Positions 10,824-18,691 of a stretch of 64,000 bases of DNA are shown one piece after another. The stretch spans positions 166,689 to 230,688 of the forward strand of contig NZ_AQUZ01000008.1 in the NCBI RefSeq assembly GCF_000372465.1, written 5' to 3'. The stretch is from Kribbella catacumbae DSM 19601 (GTDB lineage: Bacteria > Actinomycetota > Actinomycetes > Propionibacteriales > Kribbellaceae). How positions within the stretch are numbered: the stretch's first letter is position 1; each line of letters begins with the position of its first letter. A program made the translations under genes and the position numbers. The notes under the pieces were generated by a model. It did no database searches and was not told where the DNA came from. It worked only from the letters and a program-made list of their open reading frames with translations.

Positions 10824-11653
10824 GCACTCCAGAGCTGGCGACCGCAGCCGGGCGGGAGGGCTGGGAAGCGATCGTCGAGGATCCAGCCGGGGCGGTGATC
10901 GCCTCCGACTTCGACGGCGTGCTCTCACCTCTGGTCGAGGACCCGGCGATGTCGCGTGCAGTCGACGGCGCTCTGGATGCGCTGGCCCGGCTGGCGCGCT
11001 CGGTGAAGCAGGTAGCGATCGTGACCGGCCGGCCGGCACTGGTTGCCACGGAGCTCGCCGGGGTCACGGGTCATCCTGGGCTCGGGCGTCTCGTAGTACT
11101 GGGTCACTACGGGCTTGAGCGGTGGGAGGCGTCGACAGGTGCCGTCACCAGCGACCCGGTGCCTGCGGGGGTTGCCGTTGCTCGGGAGAAGCTGCCGGCT
11201 CTCCTGCAGGACGCGGGCTTCCCAGATGCGTTTGTGGAAGACAAGGGCAGCTCCCTGGCAGTCCACACTCGCCGCCTGGCCGACCCTGTGCCCGCTCTGG
11301 AGGTACTGCGCCAGCCGCTGACCGACCTAGCCGAGTCGGTCGACCTCCGTCTAGAGCCGGGCAACCTGGTCCTGGAGCTCCGCCCGCCCGGTATCGACAA
11401 GGGCGTGGCCATGCGCCGCCTGATCGCCACCACCGGCGTCCGCTCTGTCCTCTACGCCGGAGACGACCTAGGCGACCTGGCAGCCTTCCGCGCCCTCGAC
11501 GCCCTCCGCGCAGACGGCCTGTACGCAGTACTAGTAGCCGCCCGCTCCTCAGGCGCGACTGCACTCACCGACGCCGCCGACATAGTCGTAGACGACCCAG
11601 CCGGCGTCGTCACGGTCCTGACCGCCCTCTCGGATGCCATAAGCGCTCGCTGA
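10820..11653 (+). CDS. otsB: Trehalose-6-phosphate phosphatase
   Basis: Removes phosphate from trehalose 6-phosphate, completing the OtsAB route. HAD-superfamily hydrolase of 277 aa. Seen: motif I IASDFDGVLSPLVEDP (nucleophile and acid-base Asp near residues 30-32), motif II IVTGRPA, a conserved LELRPPGIDKGVAMRRLI, and motif IV YAGDDLGDLAAF. The ATGA overlap with the LytR_C gene shows translational coupling. It converges on a MarR gene with only a few bases between the stops and no clear terminator. Confidence 0.93.
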   Translation: MSTPELATAAGREGWEAIVEDPAGAVIASDFDGVLSPLVEDPAMSRAVDGALDALARLARSVKQVAIVTGRPALVATELAGVTGHPGLGRLVVLGHYGLERWEASTGAVTSDPVPAGVAVAREKLPALLQDAGFPDAFVEDKGSSLAVHTRRLADPVPALEVLRQPLTDLAESVDLRLEPGNLVLELRPPGIDKGVAMRRLIATTGVRSVLYAGDDLGDLAAFRALDALRADGLYAVLVAARSSGATALTDAADIVVDDPAGVVTVLTALSDAISAR

Positions 11654-11659
11654 CTGGGA

Positions 11660-12100
11660 TCAGGCGTTGGCCAGTACGGCGTTGGCTCTGTTCAGGATGG
11701 TGTTCAGGACGCGGCCGGCGGCGGCCAGGTCCTCGGCGGGTAGGTCGCCCCACAGTCCCTGAGTGATCGGGCCGAGGACAGTGCGGACCTCTGTCCACTG
11801 CGCCTGCCCCGCGTCGCTGACCTGGACGTGGCCCTCGCCGCCGTCGCGTAGGTATCCCGCGGCGGTCAGTTCGGCGATGCGCTCGGCCACTGACGCCTCA
11901 CTGAACTTCGTGGCGCCGTTGACCCGGCGGATGAGCTCGGCGCGGTCGATGGTCCCGCCGCCGACCACTGCCAGCGTGAGGGTCACCCACTGGGGTTCGG
12001 TGATGCCGGTCCCGGCGAGCTGCCGGTCCAGGATCGCGTTGAGGGTCTTCTCGGTCTGGCCGATGAGCGAGGGACCGAAGGCCTGCGTACTGGTTGCCAT
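11660..12100 (-). CDS. MarR-like winged-helix regulator
   Basis: About 146 aa from the ATG at 12100 (an ATG 12 bases upstream is also possible). Seen: helical N-terminus with TEPQWVTLTLAVVGGGTIDRAELIRRVN, the recognition region KFSEASVAERIAELTAAGYL and a wing DGGEGHVQVSDAG, typical of MarR dimers that sense small molecules. It is divergent from another MarR gene; the shared intergenic region carries CTAACG repeats that are the probable operators. Ligand unknown. Confidence 0.75.
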   Translation of the reverse strand: MATSTQAFGPSLIGQTEKTLNAILDRQLAGTGITEPQWVTLTLAVVGGGTIDRAELIRRVNGATKFSEASVAERIAELTAAGYLRDGGEGHVQVSDAGQAQWTEVRTVLGPITQGLWGDLPAEDLAAAGRVLNTILNRANAVLANA

Positions 12101-12123
12101 CACGGGATCCAATCGTTTTCTGT

Positions 12124-12186
12124 ACTAACGTTAGTCTCACTAACGTTTCTGATGTGAGCGAATCTATATCGTTAGCCGGACTAACG
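12124..12186. promoter_or_regulatory. CTAACG/CGTTAG operator array between two MarR genes
   Basis: Half-site CTAACG or its complement occurs at least five times: a perfect 12-bp palindrome ACTAACGTTAGT (12124-12135), a second copy ACTAACGTTTCT (12139-12150), and CGTTAG-CCGGA-CTAACG (12170-12186). TAGGAT at 12195-12200 is a -10 candidate for the rightward gene, and its ATG follows at 12208, so that transcript is probably leaderless and its -35 region lies inside the last operator. Binding by one or both MarR proteins is inferred. Confidence 0.65.
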
Positions 12187-12207
12187 CAACAGGGTAGGAT
12201 CGGTGCC

Positions 12208-12684
12208 ATGACCAGGAAGGCCGAAGCCGCGGACATGCACTACGGCGAGCTGAAGACGCCGGACAGGCTGCGCCGACGGGCGAGCCGGCTGTTGTCGCAG
12301 GTGTCCACGCAGTCGGATCGGCTGATGAACGAGGGGCTGGGCCGGGTCGACGCCCGCAAGTGGCACTACGCCGTGCTCGCCTCCTTGCAGGAGCACGGCC
12401 CGGGCAGCCAGGCGACGCTGAGCCGGCGTACTGGCATCTACCGCAGCGACATGGTCGGCGTACTCAATGAACTGGCCGAACGTGACCTCGTCGAGCGGGT
12501 GCCGGACCTCGATGACCGTCGCCGCAACGTCATCACGATCACGGCCCAGGGCCGCCGGCATCTTCGCCGCCTCGACAAGGTCCTGGACGACCTCCACGAC
12601 GAACTGCTCGCACCGCTGACCGCTGCCGAGCGCGACCAGTTCGTGCAGTTGCTCACCCGCCTGCTGGACCACCACACGCAATAG
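12208..12684 (+). CDS. MarR-family winged-helix regulator
   Basis: 158 aa from the ATG at 12208. Seen: WHYAVLASLQEHGPGSQATLSRRTGIYRSDMVGVLNELAERDLVERVPDLDDRRRNVITITAQGRRHLRRLDKVLDD, with recognition helix, the DxR-rich wing (DLDDRRRN) and C-terminal dimerization helices that define MarR. It is divergent from another MarR gene with an operator array between them. The ATG lies eight bases after the -10 box, consistent with leaderless translation. An adjacent target gene is not obvious, so mutual or autoregulation is likely. Confidence 0.9.
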   Translation: MTRKAEAADMHYGELKTPDRLRRRASRLLSQVSTQSDRLMNEGLGRVDARKWHYAVLASLQEHGPGSQATLSRRTGIYRSDMVGVLNELAERDLVERVPDLDDRRRNVITITAQGRRHLRRLDKVLDDLHDELLAPLTAAERDQFVQLLTRLLDHHTQ

Positions 12685-12705
12685 GCATCGATCTACCGGA
12701 GGGTG

Positions 12706-13155
12706 TCAGCGCCGGCGGAACGCGGCGGCGAGGGTGTCACCGATGGGCCGAACCGGCCGCTCGGCGTAGTTGCCGTCCTTCAGGTCGGCGAGGCGCTCGA
12801 ACAGGTTCCGCGAGGCGAAGTCACCGGTCCGCAGCCAGGACCAGCCTGCCGCGATCAGATAGAGCGGCAGCAGTGGCAGGCCGATCAGGCAGAAGTACTG
12901 CCACGAGTGCCGCTCCTCGTGCTTGACCAGCACCGGCCGCTCCTCGAAGTACTGGCGGTCGTGCTTGCTCACGATCAGATTCCCGACCGTGAACGCACTG
13001 GCCACCGGAAACCCAAGCTTGTACCCAGTCGCGTAGAACAACCCCCGCGGCCCCCGACTGAACCTCGCCCGCCCGATCACCCCGACGACCACCCCCGCAA
13101 GCGTCGACAGATTCACCACATTCCCCACCAACTTCACCACGTGCCAACCCGACAT
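12706..13155 (-). CDS. Small membrane protein with HExxH motif
   Basis: 149 aa of unknown function. Seen: a weakly hydrophobic segment near the N-terminus (VVKLVGNVVNLSTLAGVVVGVI), a stretch GPRGLFYATGYKLGFPVASAFTVGNLIVSK, then VKHEERHSWQYFCLIGLPLLPLYLIAAGWSWL, where HEERH fits the HExxH zinc-binding pattern next to a membrane helix. A metallopeptidase or a peptidase-like structural protein is possible; no second Glu ligand can be assigned. The ATG at 13155 is chosen because upstream in-frame sequence is compositionally unlike protein. An inverted repeat lies 51-79 bases upstream. Confidence 0.7.
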   Translation of the reverse strand: MSGWHVVKLVGNVVNLSTLAGVVVGVIGRARFSRGPRGLFYATGYKLGFPVASAFTVGNLIVSKHDRQYFEERPVLVKHEERHSWQYFCLIGLPLLPLYLIAAGWSWLRTGDFASRNLFERLADLKDGNYAERPVRPIGDTLAAAFRRR

Positions 13156-13483
13156 CGCCCCACCTCCCACCATCAGTATCAACCGATCCCGACCCCGCTG
13201 GCGCAATGTCCTAATGTCGCAATTCTTAGGACATCGGTGTGCACCCTGAGCGCCACCTCGGGGGGAGCACGTTGGTGGAGGGCGGACCGCCACATCATCA
13301 ATCGTCGAGGCCGCCGCTCGTCTTCACGCTCAGGACGACTGGCGAAGCCCGCATCGGGTGGCCATTGATGGGCTGGATGTCCGCGGGTGGGCAGGCCGTT
13401 AGCGGTCCAACGACCAGCCAGTCGGCCGCCGACCGGCTGGAGCCGACCCTGACGCTGTCGGTGGGGTGGGGCAGACTGGCGGG
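13156..13483. other. Gene-free stretch with two inverted repeats
   Basis: 328 bases without a convincing gene. It holds the ATGTCCTAA/TTAGGACAT repeat at 13206-13234 and an imperfect hairpin at 13416-13438 (AGCCAGTCGG, loop CCG, CCGACCGGCT). The rest looks like decayed or neutral sequence; the short ORFs in it have no recognisable domain. Confidence 0.5.
13206..13234. promoter_or_regulatory. Inverted repeat ATGTCCTAA-N11-TTAGGACAT
   Basis: Perfect 9-bp arms with an 11-base spacer, 51 bases upstream of the membrane HExxH gene. Its AT-rich arms stand out against the high-GC surroundings, as expected of an operator overlapping a promoter. Regulator unknown. Confidence 0.5.
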
Positions 13484-14437
13484 GTGAGTTCGGTGGTGCG
13501 GCGGTGGCGGGCGGGGCGGGTGGTGGATCCGCATTTGGTGATCGGCGGGTTGCGGAAGGGGCCCGGGGATCCGGCGTATGTGTTCGAGGCGGGACGGCGG
13601 ACTGTTTGGCGGGCTACCAGGACGCCGGACGGGCCGGTGTTGTTGCGGTTGTCGCCGTACGCCGGGGTGGCTGAGGTCGAGGCCGAGGCGTGGGGGCCGG
13701 GGGCGGACTGGGCCTTGGACGGGGTGCCGGAGTTGCTGGGGGAGGCTGACAGCTGGGACGGGTTCGAGCCGTTGCCGAAGCACAAGCCGTTGGTGGATGC
13801 CGCGCGGCGGTTCGCGGATTTCCGGGTGCCCAGGACGCGAGCTGTGTTCGAGGCGATGGCTGCTGCGGGGATTGAGCAGGTGGTCACCGGCAAGGAGGCG
13901 TTTGCGGGATGGCGGATGCTGCTGCGCGAGTACGGCGAGCCGGCGCCTGGCCCGGGGTCTCCTGATGGGCGGAAGATGATGGTGCCGCCCAAGCCGGAGG
14001 AGTGGCGGCTGATTCCTTCGTGGCAGTGGTTGCGGGCCGGGGTCGAGGGGCGGCGGTCGCGGGTGGTGATCACGGCAGCGACGCGGGCTGCCGCGTTGGA
14101 GCGGACGCTGGAGCTGACCGACGGCGCTGAGGTGGAGCGGCGGTTGCGGTCGCTGCCTGGGGTTGGGGTGTGGACTGCGGCTGAGGTCCGGCAGCGGGCG
14201 CATGGTGATGCCGATGCGTTCTCCTTTGCTGACTATCACGTCTCGCGCAACGTCTCCTACGCGCTCACTGGCGAGGAGCTGGATGACGACGGTTGCGCCG
14301 AACTCATCGAGCCCTACCGAGGCCACCGCTACCGCGTTCAGGCCCTGCTGGAACTAGCCGGCATCGGCCACCCCCGCTACGGCCCCCGCAAGTCCCTCCC
14401 AACCCACACCCCCGGCGCCACCCACCGCCTCCGCTGA
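13484..14437 (+). CDS. HhH-GPD DNA glycosylase (AlkA/3-methyladenine type)
   Basis: 317 aa; removes damaged bases in base-excision repair. Seen: helix-hairpin-helix RSLPGVGVWTAAEV (about 220-235) followed by GDADAFSFADYHVSRNV, in which the Asp before Tyr-His is the expected catalytic residue. The N-terminal half resembles the beta-rich domain of AlkA. No FeS cysteines follow the GPD region, which argues against endonuclease III. The GTG at 13484 is preferred. It stands alone between the HExxH gene and the antiporter; the other strand contains long but spurious ORFs. Confidence 0.85.
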   Translation: MSSVVRRWRAGRVVDPHLVIGGLRKGPGDPAYVFEAGRRTVWRATRTPDGPVLLRLSPYAGVAEVEAEAWGPGADWALDGVPELLGEADSWDGFEPLPKHKPLVDAARRFADFRVPRTRAVFEAMAAAGIEQVVTGKEAFAGWRMLLREYGEPAPGPGSPDGRKMMVPPKPEEWRLIPSWQWLRAGVEGRRSRVVITAATRAAALERTLELTDGAEVERRLRSLPGVGVWTAAEVRQRAHGDADAFSFADYHVSRNVSYALTGEELDDDGCAELIEPYRGHRYRVQALLELAGIGHPRYGPRKSLPTHTPGATHRLR

Positions 14438-14509
14438 CTCAGGACACCCGGCGCTCCACACGGCGTACCTCCTGGTGAAGGTGGGAGAACTGGGCACTGG
14501 GTTTCCAAC

Positions 14510-15751
14510 ATGGAGATTGACGGGGATGGGCTCTACCTGGTTGCCGGGGCGGCCTTGTTGGTCGGGGCCGTGTTGCCGCGGTTGTTGCGGCGGGCTGCTG
14601 TTTCGGCGCCGATCGCCTTTGTGGGCGCCGGATTGCTGCTCGGGCTGGTCGTCGATCGTGGCCGGTTGAGTCCGATCGCGGAGCCCGAGCTGACCGAGCA
14701 CCTGGCCGAGTTGACCATCCTGATCGCACTGATGGGCGTCGGGCTGGCGATCGATCGGCCAATCGGCTGGCAGCGGTGGAAGGTGACCTGGCGGCTGCTG
14801 CTCGTCGCCATGCCGGCCTGTATCGCCGCAGTCGCCGGCGCGGGCTGGTTGCTCGGGTTGGCTCCCGCGACGGCTCTGCTGCTCGGCGCAGTACTGGCAC
14901 CCACCGATCCGGTGCTTGCGTCGGATGTACAGGTGCAAGGGCCGACGACGGGCGAGGGTGCCGAGCCTGAAGAGGATGACGAGGTCCGGTTCGCCCTCAC
15001 CTCAGAGGCCGGCCTCAACGACGGCTTAGCGTTCCCGTTCGTGTACGCCGCGGTGTTCGCCGTCACGAAGGGCGAGGTAGGGAACTGGGCGCTTGAGTGG
15101 TTCGCCTGGGAGTTGATCGGCAAGACATTGATTGGCGTCGCCATCGGAGCCGGCGCCGGCTGGCTGCTCGGAAAGATGGCCTTCTCCGCGCCGTCGCGTA
15201 CCTTCCGGCTGGCTGATTCCCGCGAACCAGTACTAGCGCTGGCGATGACGCTGGGCGTCTACGGACTGGCGGGCGTGCTGCACGGCTACGGCTTCATCGC
15301 CGTGTTCGTCGCCGCGCTGACGCTGCGAGCCGCCGAGCGCAGTCACGACTTCCACGAGGAGCTGCACAGCTTCATCGAGCAGCTCGAACACATCCTCACC
15401 TGGGGCATCCTGCTGCTCCTCGGAGTGGCGATCACCGGCGGGCTGCTGAAGCCGTTGACCTGGGCGGGCGCCGCCCTCGGCATCCTGCTCGTCTTGGTGA
15501 TCCGTCCGCTCACCGCCTGGATCTCGCTCAGCGGGATGCCGCTGAGGCGATCCGAGCGGTGGGTCGCGGCCGCGTTCGGCGTACGGGGTGTCGGGTCGGT
15601 GTTCTATCTCGCCTTCGCCGGCGCCGACTTCGGTACGGATCTGCCATGGTTGTGGGCGACGGTCGGATTCACCGTCGTTCTGAGTGTTGCCGTCCACGGC
15701 GTCGCGGCGACGCCGATGATGCGGATGCTCGATCTCCGCCGGAACGCGTGA
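14510..15751 (+). CDS. Cation/proton antiporter, CPA1 (NhaP-like)
   Basis: 413-aa integral membrane protein exchanging Na+ or K+ for H+. Seen: about 11-12 hydrophobic segments, the unwound-helix motif LGAVLAPTDPVLASDVQV (about 125-142) and the ion-binding motif ALTSEAGLNDGLAFPFVYA (about 163-181) with the CPA1 Asn-Asp pair. There is no large C-terminal cytosolic domain. It stands alone. A short acidic loop (GAEPEEDDE) sits between the two motifs. Confidence 0.92.
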   Translation: MEIDGDGLYLVAGAALLVGAVLPRLLRRAAVSAPIAFVGAGLLLGLVVDRGRLSPIAEPELTEHLAELTILIALMGVGLAIDRPIGWQRWKVTWRLLLVAMPACIAAVAGAGWLLGLAPATALLLGAVLAPTDPVLASDVQVQGPTTGEGAEPEEDDEVRFALTSEAGLNDGLAFPFVYAAVFAVTKGEVGNWALEWFAWELIGKTLIGVAIGAGAGWLLGKMAFSAPSRTFRLADSREPVLALAMTLGVYGLAGVLHGYGFIAVFVAALTLRAAERSHDFHEELHSFIEQLEHILTWGILLLLGVAITGGLLKPLTWAGAALGILLVLVIRPLTAWISLSGMPLRRSERWVAAAFGVRGVGSVFYLAFAGADFGTDLPWLWATVGFTVVLSVAVHGVAATPMMRMLDLRRNA

Positions 15752-15836
15752 CGGCGCGCGCAGGTGGTTCGGCGCCGTGCTTGATGGCTTCGGCGGCGGA
15801 GATCCCGGCTGCGAATTCCTTCAGTTTCTCGAACAT
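15669..15836 (-). CDS. Possible small protein overlapping the antiporter 3' end
   Basis: A 55-codon frame starting MFEKLKEFAAGISAAEAIKHGAEP, antisense to the last 83 bases of the antiporter gene. The first 24 residues look protein-like (amphipathic helix), but the last 30 are Arg/Ser-rich and read through the opposite gene. It could be a remnant of a larger gene or a real small protein. No ribosome-binding site is obvious. Weak support. Confidence 0.25.
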   Translation of the reverse strand: MFEKLKEFAAGISAAEAIKHGAEPPARAVTRSGGDRASASSASPRRRGRQHSERR

Positions 15837-15862
15837 GACTCCATCGTCCGAGCCTGAGACCG

Positions 15863-15876
15863 GCCACAAAAGTGGC
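15863..15876. promoter_or_regulatory. Palindrome GCCAC-AAAA-GTGGC before glxA-type gene
   Basis: A short perfect palindrome sits about 19 bases upstream of TAAGAT (15895-15900), the probable -10 box of the regulator gene that starts at 15909. It overlaps the -35 region, so it could be an autoregulatory site. Confidence 0.35.
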
Positions 15877-15908
15877 GCAGAAGACGACTATCGCTAAGAT
15901 TACGACAC

Positions 15909-16874
15909 ATGACCCGGCCCACTGTGTCTGTGCTCGCGTACGACGGGATGACGGCGTTCGAGGCCGGCATCGTGATCGAGGTGTTCGGATTCGTCTGGCC
16001 CGATATCGCCGAGCCCTGGTACGAGTTGAAGGTCTGCACCGAGACGCCTGAGCCGATCCGGGTGATCGGCGGCGCCACCATGAGCAGCCCGCACGGCCTG
16101 GCCGAGTTCGCCGCCGCCGACACGGTCGTCATCCCGAGTGTCGCCAGCCCGCGCGGCGAGACCTCACCCGAACTGATCGAGGCGCTCCGCGAAGCCCACG
16201 CTCGCGGCGCCCGGATCGTGTCGATCTGCTCGGGTGCTTTCGCGCTCGCCGCCGCCGGCCTGCTCGACGGCCGCCGCGCGACCACCCACTGGCGGTACGC
16301 CGAAGAGTTGCGCGAGCGCTACCCGCGAATCCTGGTGGATCCGGAGCCGCTCTACACCGATGAGGGCGACGTGCTCACCAGCGCGGGATGCGCCGCCGGG
16401 CTGGATCTCGCGATGCACCTGGTACGCAAGGACTTCGGTGCCGCCGTGGCGAACTCGGTCGCCCGGCGCCTGGTGATCCAGCCGTACCGGGCCGGCGGGC
16501 AAGCGCAGTACATCGAATCACCTGTGCCGCCCGAACCGGACGATTCGCCGGTCGCCCGGAGTCTCGAGTGGGCTCTGGAGCATTTGGCCGAGCCTATCGG
16601 CGTACCGGATCTGGCGCGGGCGGCCGGATTGTCGCCGCGAACCTACCTGCGGCACTTCATCCGAGCGACTGGTACTACGCCGGCGAAGTGGCTGATCGCG
16701 CAGCGGGTGCAGGCGGCTCTGGCGATGCTGGAGACCGGGGATGCGCCGGTCGAGGAGATCGCGCTGGCGGCCGGGTTCGCGACTCCGGTGACGATGCGGC
16801 ACCACTTCGGCAAGGTGCTGCGGACCTCGCCGTCGGCGTACCGGCGGACCTTCCGTGAACGCCAGGCGAGCTGA
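15909..16874 (+). CDS. GlxA/FtrA-type AraC-family transcriptional regulator
   Basis: 321 aa in two domains. Residues 1-170 form a class-I glutamine-amidotransferase-like (DJ-1/PfpI) fold: SVLAYDGMTAFEAGIVIEVFGF, then RIVSICSGAFALAAAGLLDGRRATTHW, where Cys sits in the nucleophile-elbow position. Residues 215-318 form an AraC double helix-turn-helix (GVPDLARAAGLSPRTYLRHFIRATGTTPAKWLIAQRVQAALAML and a second helix pair ending HFGKVLRTSPSAYR). Such regulators usually activate catabolic genes. The -10 TAAGAT is nine bases before the ATG, so the transcript is probably leaderless. Target unknown. Confidence 0.92.
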   Translation: MTRPTVSVLAYDGMTAFEAGIVIEVFGFVWPDIAEPWYELKVCTETPEPIRVIGGATMSSPHGLAEFAAADTVVIPSVASPRGETSPELIEALREAHARGARIVSICSGAFALAAAGLLDGRRATTHWRYAEELRERYPRILVDPEPLYTDEGDVLTSAGCAAGLDLAMHLVRKDFGAAVANSVARRLVIQPYRAGGQAQYIESPVPPEPDDSPVARSLEWALEHLAEPIGVPDLARAAGLSPRTYLRHFIRATGTTPAKWLIAQRVQAALAMLETGDAPVEEIALAAGFATPVTMRHHFGKVLRTSPSAYRRTFRERQAS

Positions 16875-16983
16875 CGCCGGCCCTTGCAACAGCCCAGCCT
16901 AAGCCAGCCCGGAGCTGAGATCGGCTGTCTCGCATGGTGGGAACGGAAGACACGATATGGACCCGATTGGGTAACCTCGGCAG

Positions 16984-17124
16984 TGCTCATCCAGAGGGAC
17001 TGAGGGAAACGGCCCGTTGAAGTCCCGGCAACCCTCCCCGTTCGGCGTCTCGATCCGAGGCTTCCGGCGGCGGAACGGTGCCAAATCCGTCCTGTACCGA
17101 GAGCCGGTGCGGGGAAGATGAGGA
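16984..17124 (+). ncRNA. SAM riboswitch (S-box, SAM-I-like)
   Basis: The leader of the methionine-type operon contains the S-box landmarks in order: P1 5' strand CTCATC (16986-16991), AGAGGGACTGAGGGAAACGG, GCCCGTTGAAGTCCCGGCAACC, then GGTGCCAAATCC, and the P1 3' strand GATGAG (17117-17122). The closing strand overlaps the Shine-Dalgarno AGGAGGG (17121-17127) of the next gene, so SAM binding would hide the ribosome site. No U-tract terminator follows, which supports translational control. Confidence 0.85.
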
Positions 17125-17138
17125 GGGAAAACTCCGCC

Positions 17139-18407
17139 ATGAGCCTGAGCACCGCGCCGACCACCCACACCATCCGTGAAGGTGCCTTCGGCAACGGAAC
17201 CCACCTGAGCTGTCGCGCTTGTGGCGCGAAGTCCGAACTGGGTCCGTTCTACGCCTGTATGGAGTGCTTCGGTCCGCTGGAGGTCGGGTACGAGTTCCCG
17301 GCCATCACGCGTGAACAGATCGAGGCCGGACCCAAGAACATCTGGCGGTACCAGCCGCTGCTGCCTGTCCCTGTCGACGTGGCCAGCTTCCCGAACACCG
17401 AGCCCGGCTACACCCGGCTGATCGACGCCGGCAACCTCGCCCGCGAGCTCGGCCTGCGCAAGCTGTGGGTGAAGGACGACTCGGGCAACCCGACCCACTC
17501 CTTCAAGGACCGGGTTGTCGCCAGTGCGCTCAGTGCCACCCGCGAGCTCGGCATGAAGGTCTTCGCCTGCCCCTCCACCGGCAACCTCGCGAACGCGGTC
17601 GCCGCGGCCGCCGCCCGGGCCGGGATCCGCTCGGTCGTGTTCATCCCGCAGGACCTCGAGCGCCCCAAGATCATCACTACTGCCGTGTACGGCGGCACGC
17701 TGGTGGCCGTCGAGGGCAACTACGACGACGTCAACAAGCTCGCCTCCGAGATCGCCGGTGAGGAGGAGGGCTGGGCGTTCGTGAACGTCAACGTCCGGCC
17801 GTACTACTCCGAAGGCTCGAAGACGCTGGCGTTCGAGATCGCCGAGCAGCTCGGCTGGCGGATCCCGCAGCAGGTGGTGATCCCGGTCGCGTCCGGTTCG
17901 CAGCTGACCAAGATCGACAAGGGGTTCACCGAGCTCGGCAAGCTGGGGCTGGTCGACGCGACCGACTACAAGATCTACGGCGCGCAGGCGACCGGATGCT
18001 CGCCGGTGGCGCAGGCGTTCCGGGACGGCCACGACGTGGTCAAGCCGGTCAAGCCGGACACCATCGCGAAATCCCTGGCGATCGGGAACCCGGCCGACGG
18101 ACCGTACGTGCTCGACGTAGCCCGGCGTACCGGCGGGGTGATCGAGGACGTCAGCGACGAAGAGGTTGTCGAGGGCATCCAGTTGCTGGCCCGGACCGAG
18201 GGCATCTTCACCGAGACCGCGGGCGGGGTGACCGTCGCGACGCTGAAGAAGCTGATCGAGACCGGCCAGCTCGACCCCGAGGCCGAAACCGTCATCATCA
18301 ACTCCGGCGACGGGCTCAAGACGCTCGACGCCGTGGCCGACCGGGTCGGCCCGAAGGTCACCATCCCCGCGTCGTACGACGCCTTCGTGAAGGCTGGTCT
18401 GCAGTGA
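17139..18407 (+). CDS. metM: Threonine-synthase-like PLP enzyme, probably MetM-type homocysteine synthase
   Basis: 422 aa, fold-type-II PLP enzyme. Seen: N-terminal zinc-ribbon cysteines Cys25, Cys28, Cys40 and Cys43, the PLP Lys123 in DDSGNPTHSFKDRVV, and the phosphate-binding STGNLANAVAAAAA. By homology alone it would be threonine synthase. However, it sits under a SAM riboswitch and overlaps (GTGA) a gene for a ThiS/MoaD-like carrier ending in Gly-Gly. In Streptomyces, threonine-synthase homologues with such a partner (MetM/MetO) convert O-phosphohomoserine to homocysteine using the carrier thiocarboxylate. That function is inferred here; ordinary ThrC activity remains possible. Confidence 0.75.
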   Translation: MSLSTAPTTHTIREGAFGNGTHLSCRACGAKSELGPFYACMECFGPLEVGYEFPAITREQIEAGPKNIWRYQPLLPVPVDVASFPNTEPGYTRLIDAGNLARELGLRKLWVKDDSGNPTHSFKDRVVASALSATRELGMKVFACPSTGNLANAVAAAAARAGIRSVVFIPQDLERPKIITTAVYGGTLVAVEGNYDDVNKLASEIAGEEEGWAFVNVNVRPYYSEGSKTLAFEIAEQLGWRIPQQVVIPVASGSQLTKIDKGFTELGKLGLVDATDYKIYGAQATGCSPVAQAFRDGHDVVKPVKPDTIAKSLAIGNPADGPYVLDVARRTGGVIEDVSDEEVVEGIQLLARTEGIFTETAGGVTVATLKKLIETGQLDPEAETVIINSGDGLKTLDAVADRVGPKVTIPASYDAFVKAGLQ

Positions 18408-18679
18408 GCGTCAGCGTCCGTGTCCCGACCATCCTGCGTCCCTACACCCAGGGCGCGTCCGAGGTCTCCGTCGACGGCTCGACCCTGAGCGAGGTACTGG
18501 AGTCCCTCGACACGTCGTACCCCGGAATCAAGAGCCGGGTGCTCGACGAGTCGGGTGAACTGCGCCGTTTCGTCAACATCTACGTCGACAACGACGACGT
18601 CCGCTTCTCCGAGGGCCTGCAGACGTCCATCAAGGACGGCGGCCAGGTCTCCATCATCCCCGCCGTCGCCGGCGGCTGA
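18404..18679 (+). CDS. metO: ThiS/MoaD-like sulfur carrier protein, MetO-like
   Basis: 91 aa, ubiquitin-like beta-grasp fold. Seen: SVRVPTILRPYTQGASEVSVDGSTLSEVL at the N-terminus, FVNIYVDNDDVRF in the middle, and a C-terminal diglycine (IPAVAGG) that would be adenylated and thiocarboxylated by an E1-like enzyme encoded elsewhere. The GTG start overlaps the metM stop by four bases, so the two are translated together under the same SAM riboswitch. A cluster of hairpins follows the stop. Confidence 0.88.
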   Translation: MSVSVRVPTILRPYTQGASEVSVDGSTLSEVLESLDTSYPGIKSRVLDESGELRRFVNIYVDNDDVRFSEGLQTSIKDGGQVSIIPAVAGG

Positions 18680-18691
18680 ACCTCCGGCGCG

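Noticed and set aside
13298..14326. 342-aa leftward open frame
   Set aside because: Antisense to the DNA glycosylase; Pro/Arg/His-rich and without domain.
17139..18407. Plain threonine synthase (thrC)
   Set aside because: Homology fits, but the SAM riboswitch and coupled sulfur carrier favour homocysteine synthesis; hom and thrB are not adjacent.
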